DNA of 22,247 bases from CAZOWL01 sp964583605 (GTDB taxonomy: Bacteria; Pseudomonadota; Gammaproteobacteria; Chromatiales; Chromatiaceae). Numbering within the stretch: position 1 is the first letter of the stretch; every line of letters begins with the position of its first letter. Below the pieces are notes generated by a model. It worked only from the letters and a program-made list of their open reading frames with translations, did no database searches and was not told the DNA's origin. The stretch spans positions 1-22,247 of the forward strand of contig CAZOWL010000074.1 of assembly GCA_964583605.1 (NCBI GenBank), written 5' to 3'. A program made the translations under genes and the position numbers. Below are positions 7,517 to 15,496 of this stretch, one piece after another.

Positions 7517-7809
7517 CGGGCGTCCTCCCCGTCACCGCGTAAGGAGCGCTTCGCGATTAGATGGGCGCCCGTCGCGCCGGCGCCGAGCACCAGGATCCAG
7601 ATCAAGACCAGCTTGATGCCGTAGAGTAGGCTCGGTGCGTTGACGATCAGCCCGAGAACGATGAAGCCGAGCCCAGTGTTGTCTGCCTTCGTCAACGCGT
7701 GCAGGCGACTCAAGCGGTCTGGCAGACGGGCGAGACCCAGCGTGCCAGCGAGGAAGAACAAGGTACCGGTCCCGAGGAGACCGGCCGAGAGCCAATCGAG
7801 CGGTGTCAT
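7513..7809 (-). CDS. mrpG: MrpG/MnhG antiporter subunit G
   Basis: 98 residues. The PhaG/MnhG pattern is clear: LGLARLPDRLSRLHALTKADNTGLG (R-x-P-D-x-x-x-R-x-H-A-x-x-K), between helix 1 (GLLGTGTLFFLAGTLG) and the following helices. It is a small membrane subunit of the Mrp complex. The ATG overlaps the mrpF stop by 4 nt. Confidence 0.93.
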   Translation of the reverse strand: MTPLDWLSAGLLGTGTLFFLAGTLGLARLPDRLSRLHALTKADNTGLGFIVLGLIVNAPSLLYGIKLVLIWILVLGAGATGAHLIAKRSLRGDGEDAR

Positions 7810-8072
7810 TCGGACCCCTCATCGCCGGTGCGCCGCCGCGTGAAGGCTGTCACCGCGACGGCCGCAAGGAGCGCGAAGACCAAGGCGACATCGATCAGCG
7901 CAGGCACCGCGACGACTGGCGCCAGGACGAGAAGCACGGCGATGCCCGAGGTCCCGAGGAGCTGCGCTGCCATCATGCGGTCGGACGGGGTCGGTCCGAT
8001 GACGATCCGCACCAGGCCTGCGGCGATACTTGACAGGAGGACCAGCGCGGTGGCGAGCATGAAAAGCGTCAT
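7806..8072 (-). CDS. mrpF: MrpF/MnhF antiporter subunit F
   Basis: 88 residues, three helices. It has the family signature IVIGPTPSDRMMAAQLLGTSGIAVL (R-x-x-x-G-P-x-x-x-D-R) and ALIDVALVFALL. The ATG at 8072-8070 overlaps the mrpE stop by 4 nt. The E-F-G order is standard for the small-subunit end of Mrp operons. Confidence 0.93.
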   Translation of the reverse strand: MTLFMLATALVLLSSIAAGLVRIVIGPTPSDRMMAAQLLGTSGIAVLLVLAPVVAVPALIDVALVFALLAAVAVTAFTRRRTGDEGSE

Positions 8073-8641
8073 GTCTGCCGCTCCAGGCCTGGACCAGAGG
8101 GGTCGGCCTGCGTTCGCGACTGGCCCCGCTCGACGTCCTCGCCGAACAGCGCCCCGACGCGCCGCTCGAGCGCCTGCAGGTCGCCGTCTACGTCGGCCTG
8201 CGCATCGAGCGTATGCACCCGTAGGCTCGTGCCGCGTAGGTCAGCGCTCAGCGTGCCCGGGATGAGGCTGATGCAGTCGAGAAACAGGACCTGCGCGGCC
8301 GGGCTCACGAGCCTTATCTGGTAGTCTCGCACGCCGGGCGCGACCGGCAGTCGGGGCGAGACGACGCGCACGGCGATGTCGACTCCGCCGCGCAAAGACT
8401 CCCAGAGGAAGAAGGGAACGAAGCCGATCAAGCCCCGCGGGGACAGCGGTCGCCCGCTCGATTGCGAGAGCTGCAGATGGGCCCAGCTGGCGGCCGTGAC
8501 AGCCGGGATGCCGATCAGCCAGGATGCTGGATCGGTCCCGGCGATGACTAGCCAGGCCGCGGCAAAAAGGCCGCCGCGAGCCACGATCTTGCCGGCGCGT
8601 GCGCCGATTCGCTCCCGCATTTGCCGTCTGCGCGTCGTCAT
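8069..8641 (-). CDS. mrpE: MrpE/MnhE antiporter subunit E
   Basis: 190 residues: hydrophobic helices at the N-terminus (FAAAWLVIAGTD), then the family motif FFLWESLRGGVDIAVRVVSPRLPVAPGV and the C-terminal globular part with SLIPGTLSADL, LRVHTLD and LERRVGALFG. It is probably the first gene of the antiporter operon. The start is uncertain: the first ATG (8641-8639) has no good Shine-Dalgarno sequence, and a second in-frame ATG at 8620-8618 is equally possible. The C-terminal ~20 residues are polar and longer than usual. Confidence 0.9.
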   Translation of the reverse strand: MTTRRRQMRERIGARAGKIVARGGLFAAAWLVIAGTDPASWLIGIPAVTAASWAHLQLSQSSGRPLSPRGLIGFVPFFLWESLRGGVDIAVRVVSPRLPVAPGVRDYQIRLVSPAAQVLFLDCISLIPGTLSADLRGTSLRVHTLDAQADVDGDLQALERRVGALFGEDVERGQSRTQADPSGPGLERQT

Positions 8642-8770
8642 TGGTACCAGGGCGCGGCGTGCGCTCCACCCGCCGACACCACGGCGAGCCTCAGCGACGG
8701 ACTCCCTCCTGGCGCACCGCGCAAATGACTCATCTGTGTAGTCTCTGAGATCCCAGACTAGGGCTTGAGA
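8642..8770. other. gap between SPOR-protein gene and mrpE, with a short direct repeat
   Basis: This 129-nt gap is the natural place for the antiporter operon promoter, though no convincing -35/-10 pair was found. It starts with the 11-nt direct repeat agactagggct at 8755-8765 and 8768-8778, the second copy covering the SPOR gene's stop codon at 8771-8773. The repeat looks like a small tandem duplication. Confidence 0.4.
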
Positions 8771-10009
8771 CTAGGGCTCCAGCACACGCAGGACGGCATC
8801 GTCGGGCAAGCGGCGCACCAATGGCTCGAGTGCCAGCAGTTCCTCCGAGAGACCGGCGAGGGCCGCGGCGGCCTCTTCGTCGCTGCGGTGCAGGCTGTGA
8901 ATCAGCACATACCAGGGGCGCCCACGATGCGTCTCCTCACGGTAGTACATCCGATCGGGTAGGTCGTCGCGGCCGGCGAAGGCGCGCAAGCTCTCGGTGT
9001 TGAAATAGCCGATGAGTTGCAGGGCGTAGGGGCGATCGCCGACCTGGATCGCCTGGTCGTCGGTTTGTGCTGCGCGGGTTAGGTCGGTCGGCGCCTGCGG
9101 CGGGGCGGCGGTCGGCTCCGTCTCCTTGCCGCGCGCGGTTGTATCCGTCGTCGGCGCTGGTGTGTCGGCCGGTGTTGGCGCCGCGCTGCTTCCCGGGTCG
9201 CGGGACGCTGCCGGATCACCGCGAGCGGTATCGGGCCTGGCCGCCGGTTCGTCGGGACCGATCTCATCGCCCGGGCGCGTCGTGGCCGCCTCGGTCGCAT
9301 GATCGGACGATACCTCGTCTGCCGGCGATCGCTCGGGCTCCTGCCAGGCCTGGGCCTCGGTCTCGGTGAGGCGGCGCAGCAGCGCGTCGGTCTCTGAGGC
9401 GACCTGCTGCTGCTCCTCATTGAGTCGCGCCAACGCGGTGGCCGCCTGCTGCTGCTTTTCCTCGAGGCGCTCGAGAGTGGCGGCAAGCGGCGCGATCTCC
9501 GCGGTCGCCCGCTCATCGATCCGCGCGACCGACGCGGCGATCTCGGCCACCGTCGCGCTCAGGGCGACGAGGCGCTTGGGTATCTCGTCATCCAGCGTGG
9601 CCCGGGCCGTCTGCCCGGCCTGTGCCTGGGCCTGTCCATGCTCTAGGGCGGCCACTTCGTTTGACAGGGCACGCAGGCGAGAGTCGGTGTGCCAGTAGAA
9701 GAGTCCGAAGGCGACGATGACGAAGAGAGCTAGGCCTAGTATCGCGCGGAGGTGGGCGCCGGATTGTCGCCGCAGCTGCTCCGCGACCTCTTCCTCTTGG
9801 CCCTGCCTCGCCCGTTGCAGCAGGACGGCGGTGCGCCGGCGGTCGTCGTCGACGTCGGCAATACGCTCGACCAGAGAGCGCTCGATCTCCTCGAGACGTT
9901 GCTGGTGCGCGGTCAGCTCCGCCGCGAGCGTTGCGATCGTGACATCATCGCGGGCGTGGCCGGCGGTCGCATCCGGACCCGTCGCCGTCACTCCATTATT
10001 GGTCTCCAT
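8771..10009 (-). CDS. membrane-anchored coiled-coil protein with C-terminal SPOR-like domain
   Basis: 412 residues from the ATG at 10009-10007, chosen because ggagg lies 7-8 nt upstream; the frame is open 23 codons further but without a ribosome site. Layout: a cytoplasmic N-terminal region with predicted coiled coil (~24-88), one TM helix (~89-106, AILGLALFVIVAFGLFYW), a periplasmic Glu/Gln/Ala-rich coiled coil (~110-218), a Pro/Thr/Asp-rich linker (~220-325) and a C-terminal SPOR-like fold (~326-410; YALQLIGYFNTESLRAFA ... WYVLIHSLHRSDEEAAAAL). SPOR domains bind denuded glycan strands of peptidoglycan. The gene lies in the same direction as, and just upstream of, the Mrp operon, whose last protein also has a peptidoglycan-binding domain. 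A functional link is inference; no named family member is recognised. Confidence 0.8.
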   Translation of the reverse strand: METNNGVTATGPDATAGHARDDVTIATLAAELTAHQQRLEEIERSLVERIADVDDDRRRTAVLLQRARQGQEEEVAEQLRRQSGAHLRAILGLALFVIVAFGLFYWHTDSRLRALSNEVAALEHGQAQAQAGQTARATLDDEIPKRLVALSATVAEIAASVARIDERATAEIAPLAATLERLEEKQQQAATALARLNEEQQQVASETDALLRRLTETEAQAWQEPERSPADEVSSDHATEAATTRPGDEIGPDEPAARPDTARGDPAASRDPGSSAAPTPADTPAPTTDTTARGKETEPTAAPPQAPTDLTRAAQTDDQAIQVGDRPYALQLIGYFNTESLRAFAGRDDLPDRMYYREETHRGRPWYVLIHSLHRSDEEAAAALAGLSEELLALEPLVRRLPDDAVLRVLEP

Positions 10010-10074
10010 CGACACGCCTCCGCTGATCGGTCGAATACACGGGACACCATGATCCCTCAGCGACACCACGGCCA

Positions 10075-10629
10075 TCAAGCGGGCGCTGGGTGTGCGCTCG
10101 GCGTCTGCACGACGAGACCACGTTGCTGGAGCGCCCGCTCCCAGGCGCGTGCCTTGTCCGCTAGCCTCAGGCCGGCGTAGGCGGGGCTCGTCGAAGGTAG
10201 CCGAATCGTCTCCAGGCGCTGGCTCCGCGGCGCCAACAGTGGACGCACGCGCCGAAGGTATTCGCGCTCGGCGGTGGCGCCGTTGAAGGCGACGATGCCA
10301 ATGCTCGGATACTTAGCAAACATGGCGCCGAAGTCGTTGACGCGGACGCTGTCTGGGAGAATCCGCGCGTCCGAGCTACCGCGACGCTCGCACTCGGCAA
10401 TCACGTCCCACAGCGCAATCCCGTTTGCGATCAGCGCGGCGGCGCGCTCGGCGTAGCTAACCTGTGGCGTCAGGCCGAGTAGCCCTGTCATGATGGGCCA
10501 AAAGGCGTTGCGGGCATGGCCATAGTACTGTTGGTGCTGCAGTGATGCCTCCCCCGGCATCGAGCCAAGGATCAATATCCCCGGCTGGCCGCCGATGATT
10601 GGCGGCAAGCCGCGCTTACGATCGCGCAC
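10075..10629 (-). CDS. DNA-deoxyinosine glycosylase (uracil-DNA glycosylase superfamily)
   Basis: 184 residues. The superfamily motif ILILGSMPGEASL (G22-S-M-P-G26) is followed by QQYYGHARNAFWPIM (N41-A-F-W), IALWDVIAECERRGSSD, VAFNGATA (N116) and the C-terminal LPSTSPAYAG (144-152). This combination is that of family 6 hypoxanthine/deoxyinosine-DNA glycosylases, which excise deaminated adenine and in some members uracil, as part of base excision repair in the cytoplasm. The usual histidine after STSPA is tyrosine here (STSPAYA). The length fits the family. It sits between the SDR-DUF2867 gene and the SPOR gene with 60- and 65-nt gaps. Confidence 0.85.
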   Translation of the reverse strand: MRDRKRGLPPIIGGQPGILILGSMPGEASLQHQQYYGHARNAFWPIMTGLLGLTPQVSYAERAAALIANGIALWDVIAECERRGSSDARILPDSVRVNDFGAMFAKYPSIGIVAFNGATAEREYLRRVRPLLAPRSQRLETIRLPSTSPAYAGLRLADKARAWERALQQRGLVVQTPSAHPAPA

Positions 10630-10689
10630 GAGTGGTTTCTAGTTCTATCTGAACACGGATTCTGTCAGCATGGCGTCACACCACGGCGC

Positions 10690-12138
10690 TCACAGCGCGG
10701 GTGCCGTCTTGCTCGGCGCGACCCTCTCGGCTTGCTCGGCGATGCGCCGCGGCAGGCCGCGCATCACGAGTTGGTGAGCTGGAGCCAAGGCGTACCAATA
10801 AAGGAGTCCCCACACCCCGGCGGGATGCCAGTAGGTCGTGACGCTGATCTCGGTGCGATCGGCCGCGAGCGTCTTGAGAGCCAGCTCGAGCACGCCAGCG
10901 CCAGGCGCGCGCATGCCAAAACGCAGTGTCAGCCGTTGCTGCGGCTCTATCGCCACCACGCGCCAGGAATCGATCATATCACCGACGCGGAGCTCCGAGG
11001 GATGTCGTCGGCCGCGTCGCAGGCCGGGGCCGCCGATGATCCAATCCAAGACCTCACGGGTACGCCAGAGCCAGTTCATGTAGTAGTAGCCGTGAGGTCC
11101 GCCGATGCTGGATACCTGCTTCCAAACCGCTTCGATGGGGGCCTCGGCGACGGCCGTGCCGCGGATGCGCTTGGCGTAATAGCTGTAGTCCGGGCGGTAG
11201 TCGCGGAACATCAGTGAACCTTCGGTCCAGCGCGACGCAACGGCGTGCGTGCGCTCGGCCTCGAGCGTCGCCATCACGGCGGAACGGAAATCGAGCAACT
11301 CTTGCGGGACGAGCGCTCGTGCGGCCGCATCGTCGGCGACGATATCGTGGGCGAGGCCCTCGATCAGGGCGCGGGCGATATTGGTTGGGACAGAGGTGAC
11401 GAGCCGCAGCCATTTGGCCGAGAGGCCCGGCGTCAGCACCGGCACTGGGATGATCACCAGCGGCTTGTCGAGGAGCTTCGCAAGCTCACGCATCATCTGG
11501 CCGTAGGAAAGTATCTCGGGGCCGCCGACATCGTAGATCTTGCCGGCGGTCTCCGGCAGCCGCGGCAACTGCACCAGGTATTCGAGCAGATTATCGAGCG
11601 CGATCGGCGGCGCCTTCGATGCGACCCAGCGCGGGGTGACCATGATGCGCAGATAATTGACCAGGTCGCGCATGACCTCGAACGCCGCGGAGCCGGGTCC
11701 GACGATGATGCCGGCGCGCACTTCGGTGACTGGGACGGCCCCTTGGCGCAGGCGCTCGCCGGTGTCGCGGCGCGAGGTGAGGTGCTCGGACTGCGCATCG
11801 GCGGGGACCAGGCCGCCAAGGTAGACGATCCGTCCCACGCCCGCCGCAGCGGCGGCCCGAGCGAAGTTGTCGGCCGCCTCTAGATCCAGACGACCGAAAT
11901 TCCGGCCGGCCGCCATCGAGTGGACGAGATAGTAGGCGATGTCGATGCCAGATAGCGCCGCAGTGAGGGTCTCGGGCTGAAGCGCGTCGGCCGAAACCAG
12001 CTCGACGCCGTCCCAGCCACGGCCGGTGAGCACTTCGATGTTGCGTGCGGCGGCGCGCACCGAGATCCCCCGCGAGACGAGATACGGGACGAGATTGGTG
12101 CCGATGTATCCGGTGGCGCCGAAGACCAGTGTGCGCAT
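10690..12138 (-). CDS. SDR-family NAD(P)-dependent oxidoreductase with C-terminal DUF2867 domain
   Basis: 482 residues from the ATG at 12138-12136, which has gggag about 8 nt upstream and starts directly with the Rossmann strand. An upstream in-frame ATG 16 codons earlier has no such site. Residues 1-~300 form an atypical/extended SDR with GATGYIG at 7-13 (GxxGxxG), substrate-side segments YYLVHSM and IVYLGGLV, and VGGPEILSYGQMM. Residues ~330-475 are DUF2867, a START-like hydrophobic-ligand fold, with the hallmarks YYYMNWLWRTREVLDWIIGGPGLRRGRRHP and VGDMIDSWRV. Substrate unknown. Divergent from the MFS gene. Confidence 0.9.
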   Translation of the reverse strand: MRTLVFGATGYIGTNLVPYLVSRGISVRAAARNIEVLTGRGWDGVELVSADALQPETLTAALSGIDIAYYLVHSMAAGRNFGRLDLEAADNFARAAAAAGVGRIVYLGGLVPADAQSEHLTSRRDTGERLRQGAVPVTEVRAGIIVGPGSAAFEVMRDLVNYLRIMVTPRWVASKAPPIALDNLLEYLVQLPRLPETAGKIYDVGGPEILSYGQMMRELAKLLDKPLVIIPVPVLTPGLSAKWLRLVTSVPTNIARALIEGLAHDIVADDAAARALVPQELLDFRSAVMATLEAERTHAVASRWTEGSLMFRDYRPDYSYYAKRIRGTAVAEAPIEAVWKQVSSIGGPHGYYYMNWLWRTREVLDWIIGGPGLRRGRRHPSELRVGDMIDSWRVVAIEPQQRLTLRFGMRAPGAGVLELALKTLAADRTEISVTTYWHPAGVWGLLYWYALAPAHQLVMRGLPRRIAEQAERVAPSKTAPAL

Positions 12139-12278
12139 GTTGCATCTCCCTATCATGGACTTGGTGTCGCGGACGGCGCGAGCCATTGGCCCGCCGTGCT
12201 GGCATTCGCGCCCTGTTGCTCTATATTAGGCGCCCTGGGACCGATTGCCACGGCCGCGACCGGGGAGCTCAAGACGCG
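12139..12278. promoter_or_regulatory. divergent intergenic region between SDR and MFS genes
   Basis: The 140-nt gap must hold the promoters of both divergent genes. The only AT-rich segment is ctatatta at about 12220-12227, which could be a -10 element for the MFS gene; no good -35 pairs with it. Shine-Dalgarno-like elements flank it on both sides: gggag for the SDR gene and ggggag at 12262-12267 for the MFS gene. Confidence 0.35.
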
Positions 12279-13649
12279 ATGTTAGGCGACAGCACACCGC
12301 AGAAGATTGGACCGATCACCTTCGCACCGAGCATTACGCGGACGAACGCCTGGACGTTCCTCTATGCCGCCTTCGTCTCCATCGGGCTGCTCACCTTCAT
12401 CACTGTCGGGCAGACCTATATACTCAACGAGCACCTCAGGGTTCCGGTCGCCGAGCAGGGCCGCATCAGCGGTGATCTGGTCTTCCTGACCGAGATCGTC
12501 GCGCTGCTCTTGTTCGTCCCGGCCGGCGTCTTGATCGATCGCATCGGGCGCCGACCGGTCTGGGTTGCTGGGCTCTTGCTGCTCGCGACAACCTACATCC
12601 TCTACCCGTTGGCGGCCTCAACCTTCGAGCTCTTTCTGTTCCGCGCCATCTATGCTGTGGGCATCGTCGCGGTCGCGGGCGGGCTCTCGACGGTGCTCGC
12701 CGATTACCCGGCGGAGCGCTCGCGCGGCAAGCTCGTCGCGATCGTCGGTCTGCTCAATGGGTTAGGCATCGTATTCATCAATCAGGGCTTCGGGATGTTG
12801 CCCGAGCTCTTCACCGAACAGGGCTTCGGTGGCACCGAGGCCGGCCTCTTCACGCACCTGATCGTAGCGGGGTTGGCCGCGGTGTCGGCCCTCGTGATCG
12901 CGCTGGGCCTGAAAGGCGGTACGCCCGTGGCCAGAAAGGACCGTCCGCCGCTCAAGGAGCTGGTCCTGAGCGGCTTCGCGCAGGCGCGCAATCCACGTAT
13001 CCTGCTCGCCTACGCGGCGGCCTTCGTGGCCCGCGGCGACCAATCCATCAACGCCACCTTTCTGGTCCTGTGGGGCACGACGGCCGGGATCGCCTCCGGC
13101 ATGGCGTCGGCCCAGGCGGTGAAGCACGGCACCTTTATCTTCGTGATCAGCCAGCTTGCCGCCCTGGTCTGGGCACCGATCCTCGGTCCGGTCATCGATC
13201 GCCTGAACCGCGTGAGCGCGCTGGCATTCGGCATGGCGCTCGGCGCGCTCGGCAACCTGGCCGTGATCCTGTTGGATGACCCGTTAGCGGGGCACGGGGT
13301 CCTCTTCTTCATTCTGCTCGGGATCGGGCAGATCAGCGTATTCCTCTCTGCCCAGTCGTTGATCGGCCAGGAGGCACCGCTGGCGAAGCGCGGCAGCGTG
13401 CTCGGGGCGTTCAACATCAGTGGTGCGATCGGGATCCTTTTGATTACCACGAGCGGCGGCCGGCTCTTCGACGCCGTCGATCCTCGGGCGCCGTTCATAG
13501 TCGTCGGCTCGATCAACCTGCTGTTGTTGATCGCGAGCCTCTACGTGCGGGTCAAGGCGCCCGGAAAGGCCCCCGTTGAGATCGAGGCCGGCCCTCCCGC
13601 AGGGCCTCGCTCGTCGATGCCGATCGAGGTGCCGGATCGGGGCACCTAG
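12279..13649 (+). CDS. major facilitator superfamily (MFS) transporter
   Basis: 456 residues from the ATG at 12279, preceded by ggggag 11 nt upstream; the open frame further upstream lies over the SDR gene and is not used. Twelve predicted TM helices in two halves, with MFS motif A between helices 2 and 3 (AGVLIDRIGRRPVWVAG, ~82-98) and its weaker counterpart in the second half (LGPVIDRLNRVSALAFG). The N-terminal ~25 residues and the Pro-rich C-terminal tail (~25 residues) are cytoplasmic. The substrate cannot be told from sequence; it has no link to the following redox genes beyond orientation. Confidence 0.88.
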   Translation: MLGDSTPQKIGPITFAPSITRTNAWTFLYAAFVSIGLLTFITVGQTYILNEHLRVPVAEQGRISGDLVFLTEIVALLLFVPAGVLIDRIGRRPVWVAGLLLLATTYILYPLAASTFELFLFRAIYAVGIVAVAGGLSTVLADYPAERSRGKLVAIVGLLNGLGIVFINQGFGMLPELFTEQGFGGTEAGLFTHLIVAGLAAVSALVIALGLKGGTPVARKDRPPLKELVLSGFAQARNPRILLAYAAAFVARGDQSINATFLVLWGTTAGIASGMASAQAVKHGTFIFVISQLAALVWAPILGPVIDRLNRVSALAFGMALGALGNLAVILLDDPLAGHGVLFFILLGIGQISVFLSAQSLIGQEAPLAKRGSVLGAFNISGAIGILLITTSGGRLFDAVDPRAPFIVVGSINLLLLIASLYVRVKAPGKAPVEIEAGPPAGPRSSMPIEVPDRGT

Positions 13650-13672
13650 TTGGCTGTGGGAAGTGAGGTGAG

Positions 13673-13693
13673 GTCGGCGCGGTCCGCGTCGGC
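13673..13693 (+). terminator. hairpin after the MFS gene, possible transcription end
   Basis: The 9-nt arms gtcggcgcg (13673-13681) and cgcgtcggc (13685-13693) can pair, with two G-U wobbles, around a 3-nt loop, 24 nt after the MFS stop. It is followed by aaaaa rather than a T tract, so it is not a classical intrinsic terminator on the plus strand. Confidence 0.3.
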
Positions 13694-13715
13694 AAAAACG
13701 GAGTACTTAGCGGGG

Positions 13716-13744
13716 TTTACGAGGCATCATTAGGGGACTATGCT
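13716..13744 (+). promoter_or_regulatory. candidate sigma70-type promoter for the octaheme cytochrome operon
   Basis: tttacg (13716-13721) and tatgct (13739-13744) are separated by 17 nt, about 100 nt before the start codon. A small perfect hairpin (aggacg-atg-cgtcct, 13797-13811) lies in the predicted leader. The match is moderate; a regulated promoter of another kind is possible. Confidence 0.35.
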
Positions 13745-13843
13745 CCGGCTGATCCTTCAGCAGATCGACAACTCCTGATCCGGACAAGGCGAGTTTAGGA
13801 CGATGCGTCCTGGACCAATCGACCCCACTGAGAGCCCCCAGCC

Positions 13844-15496
13844 ATGCGACCTCTTCACAGTGCCCTGTTGGTCGGCCTGTGTCTCGGGATCGTCTCGGGC
13901 CGGCTGACTGCCGCCGAGCACGCACCCGCCACTGCGCCGGTCAAACCCACGACGCCGCAGGTCTCCGGACCCCTCACCGGAGGCACCGCAGATCACAGCA
14001 AATTCGAGGCCCTGCAGCAGGAATTCGCCGACGGGCCGGCCGTCACCGAGGCCTGCCTCAGCTGTCACAACGAGGCCGGCAAGCACTTCATGAAGAACAT
14101 CCATTGGACCTGGGAGGTCGTCAACCCGGATACGGGTCAGCTGCTCGGAAAAAAGCATCTAATTAACAACTTCTGCACCAACGCCCGCGGCAACGAGGGG
14201 ATGTGCGCCCAGTGCCATGCGGGCTACGGCTGGAAGGACGAGAGCTTCGACTTCACTGACGAGACCAAGATCGATTGCCTCGTCTGTCATGACAACACGG
14301 GGACCTACTACAAGACGCCGAACAGCGAAGGGCATCCTGCCTGTTCGGTAATGTTCGACGATCTCCCGCCGCTCGACCTCACCTATATCGCCCGCAATGT
14401 CGGTCTGCCAAAGCGCGCCAACTGTGGCACCTGCCATTTCAACGGGGGCGGAGGCGACAACGTCAAGCACGGCGACCTTTCCACTGCGCTGACGGATCCG
14501 CCGCGCGAGCTCGATGTGCATATGGCCACCGACGGCTTGAACTTCGCCTGTACGGCCTGTCATCTGACGAAGCGGCACGTCTGGGCCGGCAGCCGCTATC
14601 GGATCATCGCCAAAGATAAGGAGGGGACTGGCAAGCCCGGAGAGCGGCGCGATGTCGCCACCTGTGAATCCTGTCACGGGCTCTCCCCACATCCGGTGAC
14701 CTCTGTGGCCAGATTCAAGCTCAATGACCACATTTCCAGTGTTGCGTGCCAGACCTGCCATATCCCGGAGTTCGCCAGAGGTGGTGTGGCGACGATGATG
14801 GACTGGGACTGGCGTACGGCCGGCAAGACCCGCGACGGCGAGGGCTATCATGAGCACGGCTACGTGCAGGGCAACGGCGAGGACCGGTACGTCTACAAGT
14901 CGATTAAGGGCAACTTCACTTACGACGAGGACGTGGTGCCCGAGTACGCCTGGTTCGATGGTCAGATGATCTACACGACGATCGACACGCGATTCGATCT
15001 CGACAAACAGCCGATCGCGATCAACGGCTTCGAGGGCTCGCGCCAGGATCTCGGCGCGCGGATCTGGCCCTTCAAGCGTATGCATACCTGGCAGCCGGTC
15101 GATCTGGGCAACGGCACGCTGGTCTATGCGCACCTCTGGGGCGAGGACGAGGCGGCCTACTGGGGACGCTACGATATGGGCCTCGCCATCGAGACGGGCA
15201 TGAAGCAGTTCGACCTGAGCTACTCAGGAGAGTATGGCTATGCCGAGACCCTATCCTGGTGGCCGATCACGCACATGGTGGCGCCGAAAGAGGATGCCCT
15301 CGCGTGCAAGGATTGTCATTCAGCAAACGGTCGGCTGGATGGAGTCGACGACATTTATCTGCCGGGCCGCGACCACAGCCGCTGGCTCGACGAGATCGGC
15401 ATTCTGGCAGTATTCGGGACCCTCGCCGGTATTCTCGGACATGCCCTGATCCGCCGTTTCACAGAGAGGGGACGCAAGCATGATGGTCACGCGTGA
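13844..15496 (+). CDS. octaheme c-type cytochrome, tetrathionate reductase (OTR) family
   Basis: 550 residues with a Sec signal peptide (hydrophobic 6-18, likely cleavage after LTAA at ~24). Eight CxxCH heme sites start at residues C71, C121, C145, C194, C236, C274, C302 and C488, the last far from the others, as is typical of Shewanella OTR-type octaheme proteins. These reduce tetrathionate and also nitrite/hydroxylamine in vitro. Near the C-terminus a TM helix (ILAVFGTLAGILGHALI, ~523-539) anchors the periplasmic heme domain to the membrane. The gene overlaps the cytochrome b gene by 17 nt, so b and c hemes are co-expressed. In a sulfur oxidiser it could handle tetrathionate or another sulfur/nitrogen compound; substrate and direction are unproven. 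Confidence 0.92.
   Translation: MRPLHSALLVGLCLGIVSGRLTAAEHAPATAPVKPTTPQVSGPLTGGTADHSKFEALQQEFADGPAVTEACLSCHNEAGKHFMKNIHWTWEVVNPDTGQLLGKKHLINNFCTNARGNEGMCAQCHAGYGWKDESFDFTDETKIDCLVCHDNTGTYYKTPNSEGHPACSVMFDDLPPLDLTYIARNVGLPKRANCGTCHFNGGGGDNVKHGDLSTALTDPPRELDVHMATDGLNFACTACHLTKRHVWAGSRYRIIAKDKEGTGKPGERRDVATCESCHGLSPHPVTSVARFKLNDHISSVACQTCHIPEFARGGVATMMDWDWRTAGKTRDGEGYHEHGYVQGNGEDRYVYKSIKGNFTYDEDVVPEYAWFDGQMIYTTIDTRFDLDKQPIAINGFEGSRQDLGARIWPFKRMHTWQPVDLGNGTLVYAHLWGEDEAAYWGRYDMGLAIETGMKQFDLSYSGEYGYAETLSWWPITHMVAPKEDALACKDCHSANGRLDGVDDIYLPGRDHSRWLDEIGILAVFGTLAGILGHALIRRFTERGRKHDGHA

Noticed and set aside
12200..12230. sigma54-type promoter before the MFS gene (tggcat ... ttgc)
   Set aside because: The GG and GC elements are 15 nt apart rather than the required 10.
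14159..15133. 324-residue minus-strand ORF
   Set aside because: Antisense to the octaheme cytochrome gene with its eight heme motifs; no recognisable features of its own.
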